DNA of 60,745 nt, taken from positions 1 through 60,745 of the forward strand of contig JAFGFT010000003.1 in the NCBI GenBank assembly GCA_016930935.1, given 5' to 3'. The notes beneath the pieces are model-generated. The model was not told the origin of the DNA. It worked only from the letters and a program-made list of their open reading frames with translations, and did no database searches. Made by a program: the position numbers and the translations under genes. Positions within the stretch are counted from its first letter, which is position 1, and each line of letters opens with the position of its first letter. Positions 15,845 through 24,059 of this stretch are shown here, one piece after another. Source of the DNA: Dehalococcoidia bacterium (lineage in GTDB: Bacteria > Chloroflexota > Dehalococcoidia > GIF9 > AB-539-J10).

Positions 15845-17278
15845 CTACGCCTGTTCCACCCCACAGAGCCGAAGTGCAGCCGTCTGCTTCGCCTTGAGAT
15901 TAACCATTCTCTGGATCATTATACGCTGAGCCTGTGGCGACCCTGCACCGTGCATCGACTCCGGCAGATAGCACACGGCTCCTGCCCCAAGAGTCAGGCT
16001 CTCGATCAAGCGAACCACGCGCATTCTGTCTTCTGAAGAGACACCTGATACACCCTTCATGTACTTGTCCACCCATCTGCCAATCTTCGGGTCTCTGAGA
16101 TCCTTCTCTGAAGGAATGGTGACAACTATGCCGCCAGCAATCTCCTGAGCCATTCTCGCCAGTTCATAGGGAACCCGCGTGACATGCAACTTGGTGATGT
16201 TGGCCATAAGCGGATTCACGTAGTACGTTCCGGAGGACTGTCTGGAACCCTCATGAGCGCACGCGACACTGCAGCAGAAGATTGTCTCATTCAGGTGGTT
16301 CATCTCAACTATCTTGTCCTTGACATGGGGGGCATCAGCAATACCGTTATACTCGGCAATCGTCTGAGTTGCCCCTATCAGGACATCTCCCATGCCCGAC
16401 TTGCAGGCATAGCTCTGCCGGTGATACGAAGCGAATTTCTCCACAAGATCAACTGCGAATTCGTGTTCCTTGTACATGAAGACGCGCTCCCACGGCACGA
16501 ACACATCATCGAATACCATGAGGCACTCGTGACCACCATAGTGAAGATTGCCCACATCGTACGTGCCGCCTTCAAGCTTCCGCGTGTCACTTGGTTGGCG
16601 CCCGTAGATGTAGATAACTCCCTTGGTGTCACTTGGAATGGCGAAGGAAATAGCGTAGTCCTTGTCCTCTTCGCGCATCGCCCGTGTCGGAACCACGATA
16701 ATCTCGTGGGAGTTGAGAGCGCCTGTCTGATGGAGTTTCGCGCCTCTGACGATTATCCCGTCAGGTACTTCCTTCACCACGTGGGTATACATGTCCGGGT
16801 CATCCTGCTGGGCAGGGCGCAGCCTCCGGTCACCCTTTGCATCGGTCATCGCCGCATCACACACAAGGTCCTCATCCTGCACATAGCGCAGATATTTCAG
16901 AAACCTCTGGTAGTAGCGAGTGCCGTACTTCTGGTCGATATCGTAGGTAATGACGGAAAGCGTGTTAAGCGCATCCATGCCTGCACACCTCTGGAAGCAG
17001 GTCCCCGTGTATGCCCCCATAAGCCGCTCCATCTTCGACTTCCGCACAAGGTCATCCGTACTCTGGTGGATGTGGGTGAACCGGTTGATACGCTCACCCG
17101 ACAGATGCGATGTCGCCGTCATTATCTCGCCGCTCGCAAGTTCATATGTGGCCGCAACGGCATTCATCGAAGGTCTCACAACCGGATGATCGACGATATT
17201 GGTCAACCGCTCACCGAACATATAGACTTCAAGATTGAGTCTACGGAGGCTGTCGATGTACTCTTGCCTGGTCTTCAC
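15845..17278 (-). CDS. 4-hydroxybutyryl-CoA dehydratase / vinylacetyl-CoA isomerase family (AbfD-like, HpaB superfamily)
   Basis: A 477-residue protein very close in pattern to AbfD of Clostridium aminobutyricum: SLRRLNLEVYMFGE at the start, HPVVRPSMNAVAATYELA, GTCFQRCAGMD, GAKLHQTGALNSHE and SMHGAGSPQAQRIMI. AbfD enzymes use FAD and a [4Fe-4S] cluster to convert 4-hydroxybutyryl-CoA to crotonyl-CoA and are oxygen sensitive. The cluster cysteines correspond to C94 and C98; the His and fourth Cys are H286 and C292. Start is GTG 17278, with GGAGGAG immediately upstream. It is the last gene of a minus-strand cluster with an acyl-CoA dehydrogenase and two crotonase-fold proteins. The exact substrate is not determined; 4-hydroxybutyrate metabolism is the simplest reading. 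Confidence 0.85.
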   Translation of the reverse strand: MKTRQEYIDSLRRLNLEVYMFGERLTNIVDHPVVRPSMNAVAATYELASGEIMTATSHLSGERINRFTHIHQSTDDLVRKSKMERLMGAYTGTCFQRCAGMDALNTLSVITYDIDQKYGTRYYQRFLKYLRYVQDEDLVCDAAMTDAKGDRRLRPAQQDDPDMYTHVVKEVPDGIIVRGAKLHQTGALNSHEIIVVPTRAMREEDKDYAISFAIPSDTKGVIYIYGRQPSDTRKLEGGTYDVGNLHYGGHECLMVFDDVFVPWERVFMYKEHEFAVDLVEKFASYHRQSYACKSGMGDVLIGATQTIAEYNGIADAPHVKDKIVEMNHLNETIFCCSVACAHEGSRQSSGTYYVNPLMANITKLHVTRVPYELARMAQEIAGGIVVTIPSEKDLRDPKIGRWVDKYMKGVSGVSSEDRMRVVRLIESLTLGAGAVCYLPESMHGAGSPQAQRIMIQRMVNLKAKQTAALRLCGVEQA

Positions 17279-17447
17279 TGTTCTCCTCCAATCACACTGA
17301 TAAACGTACGAAGTCCCCGCCCTTAATGGGCATATATGAATAAAACTGCCCCGGCAGTGGGAGAGTTCGTCCACGCCTGTGAAGACAGACAAGTCCAATC
17401 CCACCCACTCCGGTGGCAGTTCTGCTTGCTGGAAGGTGTCTACTGTG

Positions 17448-18584
17448 TCAGCGCAACAGGTCGCGGGCTATCACCATGCGCTGTACCTCGGAAGTACCCT
17501 CGTATATCTGCGTCAGCTTGGCGTCACGGAAGTAACGCTGCATGGGCGAATCCATCATGTATCCGTAGCCACCGAATATCTGGATGCCCTTCACTGCGAT
17601 ATCCATGCAGGTGTCAGTAGCAATCAACTTTGCCATGGCCGCCGCCTTCACCGCGTTCGCACCCTCATCCATAGTCCTCGCCGCGCGATAGAGAAGCAGC
17701 CTTGACGACTCAATCTGACACGCCATGTCAACCAGCATCCACTGTATGGCCTGCTGCTCGGCAAGGGTCTTTCCGAACTGCTTTCTCTCTTTCACGTACT
17801 CGACGCAATGCTCAAGCACTGCCTGGCTGATTCCGACGGCCTGGGCAGCGATGCCGATTCTACCTTCATCCAGCGTGGCAAGGCATATCTTCATGCCCTT
17901 TCCCTCACCACCCAGTCTGTTGGCCGCCGGCACCCTCATGTCGGTGAAGATGAGTTCAGCATTCGTCGCTCCCTTCATACCAACCTTTTCGTACTGTGGT
18001 CCACGGCTGAAGCCGGGCATGTCTGCCTCAACGATGAACGCCGTCATCCCACGAGGTGCAAGCTCGGTAACGTCTGCAAAGACAACGATTGTGTCGCACA
18101 CAGGTCCATTCGTGATGAACAACTTTGACCCATTGAGTACATAGGAGTCTCCGTCACGAACGGCCGTTGTCTTGATATTCGCTATATCGCTTCCAGCTTC
18201 TGCCTCGGTGATTGCAAATGCTCCGACCTTTTCGCCCCTGCACAATGGAGGGAGGTACTTGGCCTTCTGCTCGTCATTGCCGTACAAAAGAATCGGACGG
18301 GCACACAAACTCGTGTGGGCATCGACTATGTCGCAGGTTGATGCACATGCCTTGGCCAGTTCTTCCATCACGATAACGAGGGACATGACGTCGCCGCCAC
18401 TACCATCGTATTCAAACGGGATTGCGAGGCCCGTGAATCCAACTTCTGCCAGCTTCTTGAAGTTGTCCATTGCAAACACATTTGCCTCATCCACGGCAGC
18501 AGCAACGGGCTCGATTTCGTTCTTCGAGAAATCTCGCGCGGTTGCCTGAAGCATCTGCTCCGCCTCAGTCAGGTGAAAATCCAT
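17448..18584 (-). CDS. Acyl-CoA dehydrogenase, short-chain (butyryl-CoA) type
   Basis: A 378-residue flavoprotein with the complete family architecture. The N-terminal helical domain is followed by the beta domain signature [20 protein letters not shown] and the C-terminal helical domain with [20 protein letters not shown]. The catalytic glutamate is in [11 protein letters not shown]. It oxidises an acyl-CoA at alpha-beta with FAD, passing electrons to ETF. ATG 18584 has GGAGG at 8 nt; a GTG at 18590 is too close to that site. It probably acts on a C4-C6 acyl-CoA, given the AbfD-like neighbour 169 nt downstream. Confidence 0.92.
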   Translation of the reverse strand: MDFHLTEAEQMLQATARDFSKNEIEPVAAAVDEANVFAMDNFKKLAEVGFTGLAIPFEYDGSGGDVMSLVIVMEELAKACASTCDIVDAHTSLCARPILLYGNDEQKAKYLPPLCRGEKVGAFAITEAEAGSDIANIKTTAVRDGDSYVLNGSKLFITNGPVCDTIVVFADVTELAPRGMTAFIVEADMPGFSRGPQYEKVGMKGATNAELIFTDMRVPAANRLGGEGKGMKICLATLDEGRIGIAAQAVGISQAVLEHCVEYVKERKQFGKTLAEQQAIQWMLVDMACQIESSRLLLYRAARTMDEGANAVKAAAMAKLIATDTCMDIAVKGIQIFGGYGYMMDSPMQRYFRDAKLTQIYEGTSEVQRMVIARDLLR

Positions 18585-18607
18585 GGTCACTACCTCCTTG
18601 CCGGATA

Positions 18608-19495
18608 CTAAACTGATTCGGTAAGTGTACCTTCTTCGGGCTCCCGTGAAAACATCGGTGCACGGTGTTCCCTAAATGAAACGAGACCCTCATGCCTGTC
18701 GTTGTTCGCACCGTAGTAGGCAGTGGTCAGTTCCAGTTCGAGTGCGCCGAGATGCCGATACCGGGCAATGGTGCCGGCGTATACTTGGCGCTTGACGACC
18801 CGCAGGACCGCCCCGTCCTGCGCAATCAAGGCATCGGCCATTTTCTCAACTTCACCCGAAAAGGTCTCAGGAGATGCGATTCGATCCACCAGCCCCATCG
18901 ACATGGCCTCAGTCGCGTCGATGTCCTCTCCCAGCATCGTCATGCGCCTGGTTTGTGCAGGGCCGACGAGAGAAAGAAGCGCGTAGAGACAACCTACGTC
19001 GTAGTACATCCTAAGACCGATCTCGGCGATGCGGAAGAACGCCGATGTCGACGCGACCCGAAAGTCGCAGCAGGTCGTCAGGCATGCTCCCCATCCGATG
19101 GCTGCTCCATTGACCGCTGCAATCGTCACCTGAGGAAGAGTCGTGAGGCTCCTGACAATGTCCTGACCATTCTGCTGATACAGTCTTTCAATCTGCTGGG
19201 GCGGCTTGTAGAAGTTGCGCCGGCCATCCTCACTGATGTCTACACCCGCACAGAACGTGGGGCCCAAGCCCGTAAGGACGACAACCCGTATATCCACTGC
19301 CATGCGCAGGTCGGCGAGACACTGCTTCAAAGCGACCAACAATTCACGGTTGAGTGCGTTGCGCCGGTCTGGCCGACCTAGTGTGACAGTCGCCACAGGG
19401 CCGTCGATCCTTCGCACGAGGAACTCTCCATACCCGACAGAATGACTGTCAGCAGTTGCAGGAGACTTCGAGATAGACTTCTTGCCGGATTGCAC
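18608..19495 (-). CDS. Enoyl-CoA hydratase/isomerase family protein (crotonase fold), copy 1
   Basis: A 295-residue crotonase-fold protein. The oxyanion-hole segments are FCAGVDISEDGR and NGAAIGWGACLTTCCDFRVAS. The glutamate equivalent to Glu164 of rat crotonase is present (FRIAEIGLR), but the Glu144 position in the GGGCE motif reads GWGAC, so it is Cys. One glutamate is typical of delta3-delta2 enoyl-CoA isomerases rather than hydratases. GTG 19495 has GGAG 6 nt upstream and is 12 nt after the copy 2 stop. It has about 20 extra N-terminal residues. It is a paralogue of the preceding gene. Confidence 0.85.
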   Translation of the reverse strand: MQSGKKSISKSPATADSHSVGYGEFLVRRIDGPVATVTLGRPDRRNALNRELLVALKQCLADLRMAVDIRVVVLTGLGPTFCAGVDISEDGRRNFYKPPQQIERLYQQNGQDIVRSLTTLPQVTIAAVNGAAIGWGACLTTCCDFRVASTSAFFRIAEIGLRMYYDVGCLYALLSLVGPAQTRRMTMLGEDIDATEAMSMGLVDRIASPETFSGEVEKMADALIAQDGAVLRVVKRQVYAGTIARYRHLGALELELTTAYYGANNDRHEGLVSFREHRAPMFSREPEEGTLTESV

Positions 19496-19506
19496 AATAT
19501 GCTCCG

Positions 19507-20319
19507 CTAGTCTGTCTCCTTGCGAAAACGAGCCGGGCGCTTCTCTCGATATGCAGCCAATCCTTCGTTTATGTCGTTAGTGGCGGTGTAGAAGGCCTGG
19601 ACGAGTTCTGGTTCCATGGCAGCGAGATCCGCGAACTGGTGTACGGTTGCCGCGTTAATCATTCGCTTGACGAGACGTAGTGCAGTCGGTCCCTTCGTGG
19701 ACAGCTTCTCTACCAGTGCCAGTGACTCACTCATCAGTTGGTCGGCAGGCACAACACTATGGGCAAGCCCTATAGACTTCGCCTCAAGTGCCGGCACTTT
19801 GTCACACGTCATAATCATGCGGCGTGCGTGTGCAGGACCAATGAGCGCGAGAAGCGGATAGAGACAAGACACGGAGTAGCCAATGCCTATGGCCGTCTCG
19901 GGAATACTGTAGTAGGAATCCTCTGCCATCACCCGGAAGTCACAGCAGGTGACAAGACCGAGGCCCAAACCAACGCAGGGCCCATTGATTGCTGCGATGG
20001 TTATCTGATGCAGGTTCGTCCAGTTGCGGACCAGTATCTGCCCGCTCTCCTGGAAGATGCGTTCGTTGGGCTGCTGTCGACTACCATACCATTCTTCACG
20101 GGCTTCGCCCGTGACATCGATGCCGGCACAGAAGGCTCTACCCTCACCCGTGAGGACAACGAATCGTGATGCGAGGTCAATTCGAAGATGCTCGACGATA
20201 TCGTTGAACTCAAAGAGCATCGCCAGGTTGAATGCGTTCAGCGTGTCGGGACGGTTGAGGGTGACGATGACAATTTCGCCCTCCCTCTCCACCTTGAAGT
20301 ACGTGTAGTTCTCTGCCAC
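19507..20319 (-). CDS. Enoyl-CoA hydratase/isomerase family protein (crotonase fold), copy 2
   Basis: A 270-residue crotonase-fold protein, first gene of the acyl-CoA cluster. The motifs FCAGIDVTGEAREEW and NGPCVGLGLGLVTCCDFRV form the CoA pocket. The Glu164-like residue is kept (YSIPETAIGIG) and the Glu144-like position is Gly, again isomerase-like. Start GTG 20319 has AAAGGAG at about 7 nt. It shares with copy 1 the TCCDFRV segment, the C-terminal LRLVKR/LRVVKR region and an Asn-Asp near the end, so the two probably arose by tandem duplication and diverged. Confidence 0.85.
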   Translation of the reverse strand: MAENYTYFKVEREGEIVIVTLNRPDTLNAFNLAMLFEFNDIVEHLRIDLASRFVVLTGEGRAFCAGIDVTGEAREEWYGSRQQPNERIFQESGQILVRNWTNLHQITIAAINGPCVGLGLGLVTCCDFRVMAEDSYYSIPETAIGIGYSVSCLYPLLALIGPAHARRMIMTCDKVPALEAKSIGLAHSVVPADQLMSESLALVEKLSTKGPTALRLVKRMINAATVHQFADLAAMEPELVQAFYTATNDINEGLAAYREKRPARFRKETD

Positions 20320-20623
20320 AAGAATTCTCCTTTCGCTGTTGGGTACGGGCGAACGCCCATGCACTTCACTGATGAAAACTAACGAAGCGCGAAGCTGAAT
20401 TGAAACAGAACAGGGTGTCTATGTCTATTTGGCGCAGTCGAGCACCGACCTATCCCCAGCCGCATGTGCCTCACCGGTGGCAATCGAGACTCAGCAACAA
20501 CCATTCTTTGACAGTCGACAGGCCAGATGGTAGCCTTACACTGGTGTTTTCTGTCTGCACTCAGCTATTCCCCATGTCTGAGCACCAGAATCGCCGCCAC
20601 ATACTTTAGGAGGAACTTACTAG
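20320..20623. other. Intergenic region between the acyl-CoA cluster and the ATC hydrolase-like gene
   Basis: This 304-nt divergent region holds a GGGCG/CGCCC hairpin near 20347-20358 in the leader of the minus-strand cluster. A plus-strand promoter candidate is TTGACA near 20508, a 17-bp spacer and a weak -10 TAGCCT. AGGAGG sits just before the plus-strand gene. I see no RNA gene or additional reading frame. Confidence 0.45.
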
Positions 20624-21205
20624 ATGGCAAGACGACTTGAAAGACACTATGCAGAGGGCACCCACATCGCGGAGTACGTAGACGGCGAAGTACCCCCGTT
20701 GGGTGAAGACCGAAAGACTATCTTCCTGCCGGACACCGACACGTTCAAGATGGTTGAACTCGGTGGACGCACGCTTGGAATGTTCCTGACCGAAGTCCTC
20801 GCTCCACTCGCCGAGAAATACGGTGAAGATGTCTGGGAGGTCGGACGCAAGGCGATGTTCGAGGTTGGCAAGAAGCGCGCCGCAACCATGGCGAAGCGCA
20901 TGAAGATCGATGACATCACCGACGCCCGGTGCCTCGGCCGCATCATGGACCTTGAGGACAACAACGCGGGAGTGCGAGGCGAGTGGGTCGAGTGGGGCAA
21001 GAAGCGGGCCGTGAAGCACGAATACGAGTGCTCTCAGGCCAAGCCGTACGAGAAATGCCCACAGATCTGCACCATACTTCTTGAGGCTATGGAGCAGGGC
21101 ACCATGGAGGCATTGGGAGCCAAAGTGAAGACTCCCATCATCACCAAGGTTCTTCCAGTAGGAGACCCCTACTGCGAGGTCGTTGTCGAACTTCTCGACG
21201 ACTAG
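20624..21205 (+). CDS. L-2-amino-thiazoline-4-carboxylic acid hydrolase-like family protein
   Basis: A 193-residue soluble protein. The C-terminal half has a cysteine-bearing segment (YECSQAKPYEKCPQIC, about residues 137-150) followed by a compact region ending EVVVELLDD. This layout resembles the ATC hydrolase-like family as I recall it. The family name comes from an enzyme opening 2-amino-thiazoline-4-carboxylate to cysteine derivatives, but most members are untested. A strong AGGAGG precedes the start. The gene is followed by a textbook terminator and is probably monocistronic. Function here is unproven. Confidence 0.55.
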   Translation: MARRLERHYAEGTHIAEYVDGEVPPLGEDRKTIFLPDTDTFKMVELGGRTLGMFLTEVLAPLAEKYGEDVWEVGRKAMFEVGKKRAATMAKRMKIDDITDARCLGRIMDLEDNNAGVRGEWVEWGKKRAVKHEYECSQAKPYEKCPQICTILLEAMEQGTMEALGAKVKTPIITKVLPVGDPYCEVVVELLDD

Positions 21206-21226
21206 AGCATCATCAGAACGAGAAAG

Positions 21227-21264
21227 AAAAGAGTCCGACCCCCTGAGGGGGTCGGACTCTTTTT
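21227..21264. terminator. Strong bidirectional intrinsic terminator
   Basis: A 17-bp perfect stem (AAAAGAGTCCGACCCCC and its complement) with a TGA loop, flanked by A-run and T-run. It can stop the plus-strand ATC hydrolase-like gene and the convergent minus-strand gene at 21301. Confidence 0.95.
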
Positions 21265-21300
21265 CGATTCAGCGCGTGACGTTCGCACGCCCCGATATGT

Positions 21301-21819
21301 CTACTTCTGCTCTTTCGCCTTTTCCCGCTCCTGCCTGTCCAGAACCATCTCCGCAACCAGACGTGCTGCTCTACCTGGAACGTACGCACACCGCTTGAAA
21401 CCGTCCATAGCCACGAATTTCTTGGCATCCTCAGGATTCGACAAGTCGAGCGCTTCGCCAAACCTTTCTTCCACGATATCCTTGCACATGACACTGCCGA
21501 ACTCTGCCTCAAACTTGCTGCAGAACTTGCGACCGATGGATATAGCCCGATAATAGCTGTCCATGTCATCAGGGTCAGAACGACCGTACATTATGCCAAT
21601 GGCCATCAGCCCTCCAACCACGCCACCACAGGTCTCCCCTCTCAGGGCAATTCCCGGCATGGCCGTCGCAGCTTTGTATGTCTCCACATTCCCTATGCCG
21701 AACTGCTCCTGCAGAGCCCTCAGGCATCCCTGCGCACAACAACCGGAGCGAATCTCGAAATCACCTGCATTCTTCTCAACCTCGTCGAGAATCTGCTCTC
21801 GCGTTTTTTCATCAGACAT
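21301..21819 (-). CDS. C_GCAxxG_C_C family putative redox protein
   Basis: A 172-residue protein with the family cysteine pattern: SGCCAQG near residue 26, GETCGGVVGGLMAIG near residue 60, then KFCSKFEAEFGSVMC and a last RCAYVPG. The family is thought to be redox-active or metal-binding and is common in anaerobes; no reaction is established. AAGGAGA lies 8 nt before the ATG. It converges on the ATC hydrolase-like gene across the bidirectional terminator and has its own promoter. Confidence 0.85.
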   Translation of the reverse strand: MSDEKTREQILDEVEKNAGDFEIRSGCCAQGCLRALQEQFGIGNVETYKAATAMPGIALRGETCGGVVGGLMAIGIMYGRSDPDDMDSYYRAISIGRKFCSKFEAEFGSVMCKDIVEERFGEALDLSNPEDAKKFVAMDGFKRCAYVPGRAARLVAEMVLDRQEREKAKEQK

Positions 21820-21864
21820 TCTTGTACTCTCCTTTCCGCCGGACCTCTCTCACCGCCTGCCGGC

Positions 21865-21870
21865 ATTATA
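21865..21870 (-). promoter_or_regulatory. -10 element for the C_GCAxxG_C_C gene
   Basis: A TATAAT hexamer on the minus strand, about 45 nt before the start codon. No convincing -35 hexamer is seen 16-18 bp upstream, so an activator or another sigma contact may be needed. Confidence 0.45.
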
Positions 21871-21936
21871 TTGCAGGACTACAGCATGAAGGAAAGCCGC
21901 GACCTTTTCAAGTTCCACAGTGATTACGAAAGTGTG

Positions 21937-21963
21937 TTGACACTCGCGAGTGCATACTATAAT
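21937..21963 (+). promoter_or_regulatory. Promoter of ino1 with a 12-bp palindrome in the spacer
   Basis: -35 TTGACA (21937-21942) and -10 TATAAT (21958-21963) are both consensus, but the spacer is only 15 bp. The perfect palindrome CACTCGCGAGTG at 21941-21952 overlaps the -35 and fills most of the spacer. This is what an operator for a dimeric repressor, or for a DNA-distorting activator of a short-spacer promoter, would look like. The regulator is unknown. Confidence 0.6.
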
Positions 21964-22259
21964 CTTGTGAAGTTGCGAACTCGTCAGATTGGGCCAACGA
22001 CATCAGCAGCCAAAGCAACTTGGCCATGTCGCGTTCCGATTAAGTGCGCTGGAGCCACATCACGCAGAGAACCCCATCCGCGAACCCACTATCTGGTGTG
22101 TTAACAATGGACAATAATCGCGCGGATGCTGTTGCTCTATTTCGAGCGTCCCCAGTAGCTACTGACACTGCGGATACAGAATGGTTCAGGGAGCCCTGAC
22201 CAGAGCAGACGCATGGCCACGTCGGCGAAAAGCGCAAGCAAGGAGGCAGAGAATTCACA
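21964..22259 (+). other. Long leader of the ino1 transcript
   Basis: About 290 nt lie between the predicted start and ino1. A 30-codon frame (22107-22199, MDNNRADAVALFRASPV at its start) ends at an inverted repeat TCAGGG/CCCTGA. It has no good Shine-Dalgarno, so a leader peptide is only a possibility. No known riboswitch class is recognised. Confidence 0.3.
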
Positions 22260-23402
22260 ATGGGCAAGGTAAACGTTGCGATTATCGGAGTCGGTAACTG
22301 CGCATCATCGCTTGTGCAGGGCGTTCACTATTATCAGAACGCCAAGGACGATGAGACCATTCCAGGACTGATGCATGTCAACCTCGGAGGCTACCATGTA
22401 TCTGACATCAATTTCGTTGCGGCGATAGACATAGACAAAAACAAGGTCGGCAAAGACCTTGCCAAGGCCATCTACTCACCGCCAAACAACACGTTCAAGT
22501 TCTGCGATGTCCCGAAGACAGGAGTGAAAGTCGAGCGCGGCATGACACATGACGGCCTCGGCAAGTATCTGAGTCAGATAATCGAGAAGGCGCCCGGCCC
22601 CACAGCAGACATCGTCGGGATTCTCAAGGAAACCAAGACGGACGTTGTCGTCAACTACCTGCCTGTTGGAAGTGAAGAAGCAGTCAAGTGGTACGCCGAG
22701 CAAGTGCTTGCCGCTGGCTGTGGTTTCATCAACTGTATGCCTGTGTTCATCGGGAGAGAGGCCTACTGGCAGAAGCGATTCGCAGACAAGGGATTGCCCG
22801 TCATAGGCGACGACATCAAGTCTCAGGTAGGAGCAACCATCACTCACAGGGTATTGACGAGGCTGTTCCAGGACAGGGGTGTCAAGCTCGAGCGAACCTA
22901 CCAGCTAAACTTCGGTGGCAACACCGACTTCCTGAACATGCTCGAACGCGAGCGTCTCGAATCCAAGAAGATATCGAAGACCAATGCAGTAACCTCTCAG
23001 TTGGACTATGACATCGGCGCCGAAAACATACATGTTGGCCCCAGTGATTATGTACCGTGGCTGCAGGACCGCAAGTTCTGCCACATCAGAATGGAAGGCA
23101 GAACGTTCGGTGACGTCCCGTTGCTTGTCGAGATGAAACTCGAGGTATGGGACAGTCCCAACTCTGCGGGCGTGGTCATCGATGCAATCAGGTGCTGCAA
23201 GCTCGCGCTCGACCGCAAACTGAGCGGCACCATAGTCGGACCCGCATCCTACTTCATGAAGTCTCCTCCCATCCAGTTCTCAGATGACGAGGCACACAGA
23301 CGCACTGAAGAATTCATCGCCGGAGGCCCTCAGGAAGAGCCGGTGACCTTGCCCTCACCACTCGCGTGTGAGGCAGAGGCGGAGGCACAGGCCCAGCCGT
23401 AG
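22260..23402 (+). CDS. ino1: myo-inositol-1-phosphate synthase
   Basis: A 380-residue MIPS of the short archaeal/actinobacterial type. The N-terminal NAD-binding motif is [16 protein letters not shown]. Catalytic-region motifs include [31 protein letters not shown] and [12 protein letters not shown]. The enzyme converts glucose-6-phosphate to inositol-1-phosphate with NAD. AAGGAGG lies about 13 nt before ATG, a slightly long spacing. The last 30 residues are an Ala/Glu-rich tail. The next gene, a CDP-alcohol phosphotransferase, would use the product for phosphatidylinositol-type lipid synthesis. Confidence 0.95.
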   Translation: MGKVNVAIIGVGNCASSLVQGVHYYQNAKDDETIPGLMHVNLGGYHVSDINFVAAIDIDKNKVGKDLAKAIYSPPNNTFKFCDVPKTGVKVERGMTHDGLGKYLSQIIEKAPGPTADIVGILKETKTDVVVNYLPVGSEEAVKWYAEQVLAAGCGFINCMPVFIGREAYWQKRFADKGLPVIGDDIKSQVGATITHRVLTRLFQDRGVKLERTYQLNFGGNTDFLNMLERERLESKKISKTNAVTSQLDYDIGAENIHVGPSDYVPWLQDRKFCHIRMEGRTFGDVPLLVEMKLEVWDSPNSAGVVIDAIRCCKLALDRKLSGTIVGPASYFMKSPPIQFSDDEAHRRTEEFIAGGPQEEPVTLPSPLACEAEAEAQAQP

Positions 23403-23429
23403 TTGACCGGGTCCAGGAGTAACATTGTC

Positions 23430-23452
23430 CGGGCCCGCGCTGAGCGGGCCCG
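23430..23452 (+). other. GC-rich hairpin between ino1 and the phosphotransferase gene
   Basis: CGGGCCCGC pairs with GCGGGCCCG over a 5-nt loop. No T-run follows, so it is not a classic terminator. It may stabilise the ino1 message or lower downstream expression. AGGAG at 23415-23419 lies before it. Confidence 0.5.
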
Positions 23453-23465
23453 TTACATATCAGAG

Positions 23466-24059
23466 ATGGCAAGCCTACAACAGCGCAGACGAGAACTTGG
23501 CGCGCGCCTTTCACAACCTCTGACAAGAGTTCTAAGGCGCAGCCCACTGTCCCCCAACAGCCTCACGCTACTGGGAGTTGCTGTCACATTCATTTCTGCG
23601 TGGTATGCAGCTCATGGCAGCTTCTTCCTCTCGGGCATCATCCTCGGTTTGGCCGCTCTCTTCGACATGGCGGATGGGGCCCTCGCCCGCGCTACGGGAA
23701 AGTCCTCAAAGTTCGGGGCGATACTGGACTCGGCGAGCGATCGCGTCTCCGAAGCACTGCTCCTGGGAGGACTGTCGCTCTGGTTCGTGCAGACAGGAAA
23801 CACGATGGGCATCATCGTATGTTATGTAGCACTCATAGCCTCTTTCCTGGTCAGCTATGTTAGAGCGCGCGGTGAAGCCGTTGGCTTCGACTGCGCTGTC
23901 GGTTTGTGCACGAGACCCGAGAGGGTTATAGTATTGGCACTCGGACTGTTAACAAGCTTCGTATTCGTTGCGGTTTCCATAGTCGCTTTGTGTGCAACTG
24001 TGACCGTGGTTGAGCGTCTTGTGTATTTGCAGCGGAAAGGAAAGGAGACCCTGAACTGA
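23466..24059 (+). CDS. CDP-alcohol phosphatidyltransferase, probable phosphatidylinositol-phosphate synthase
   Basis: A 197-residue membrane protein with several hydrophobic segments. It carries the complete CDP-alcohol phosphotransferase motif DxxDGxxARxxxxxxxxGxxxDxxxD, seen as DMADGALAR then GAILDSASD. Placement directly after ino1 suggests transfer of inositol-1-phosphate onto CDP-diacylglycerol (or archaetidyl equivalent), as in actinobacterial PIPS. The start is uncertain: ATG 23466 has no clear Shine-Dalgarno; the open frame reaches back to the ino1 stop. Its stop overlaps the purA start (TGATG). Confidence 0.82.
   Translation: MASLQQRRRELGARLSQPLTRVLRRSPLSPNSLTLLGVAVTFISAWYAAHGSFFLSGIILGLAALFDMADGALARATGKSSKFGAILDSASDRVSEALLLGGLSLWFVQTGNTMGIIVCYVALIASFLVSYVRARGEAVGFDCAVGLCTRPERVIVLALGLLTSFVFVAVSIVALCATVTVVERLVYLQRKGKETLN

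Noticed and set aside
17279-17404. N-terminal extension of the AbfD-like protein
   Set aside because: GTG 17278 has an ideal GGAGGAG and aligns with the known AbfD start; the upstream residues have no family resemblance.
21937-21963. CIRCE heat-shock operator at the ino1 promoter
   Set aside because: The half-sites resemble CACTC/GAGTG, but CIRCE needs a 9-nt gap between longer arms, and ino1 is not a chaperone gene.
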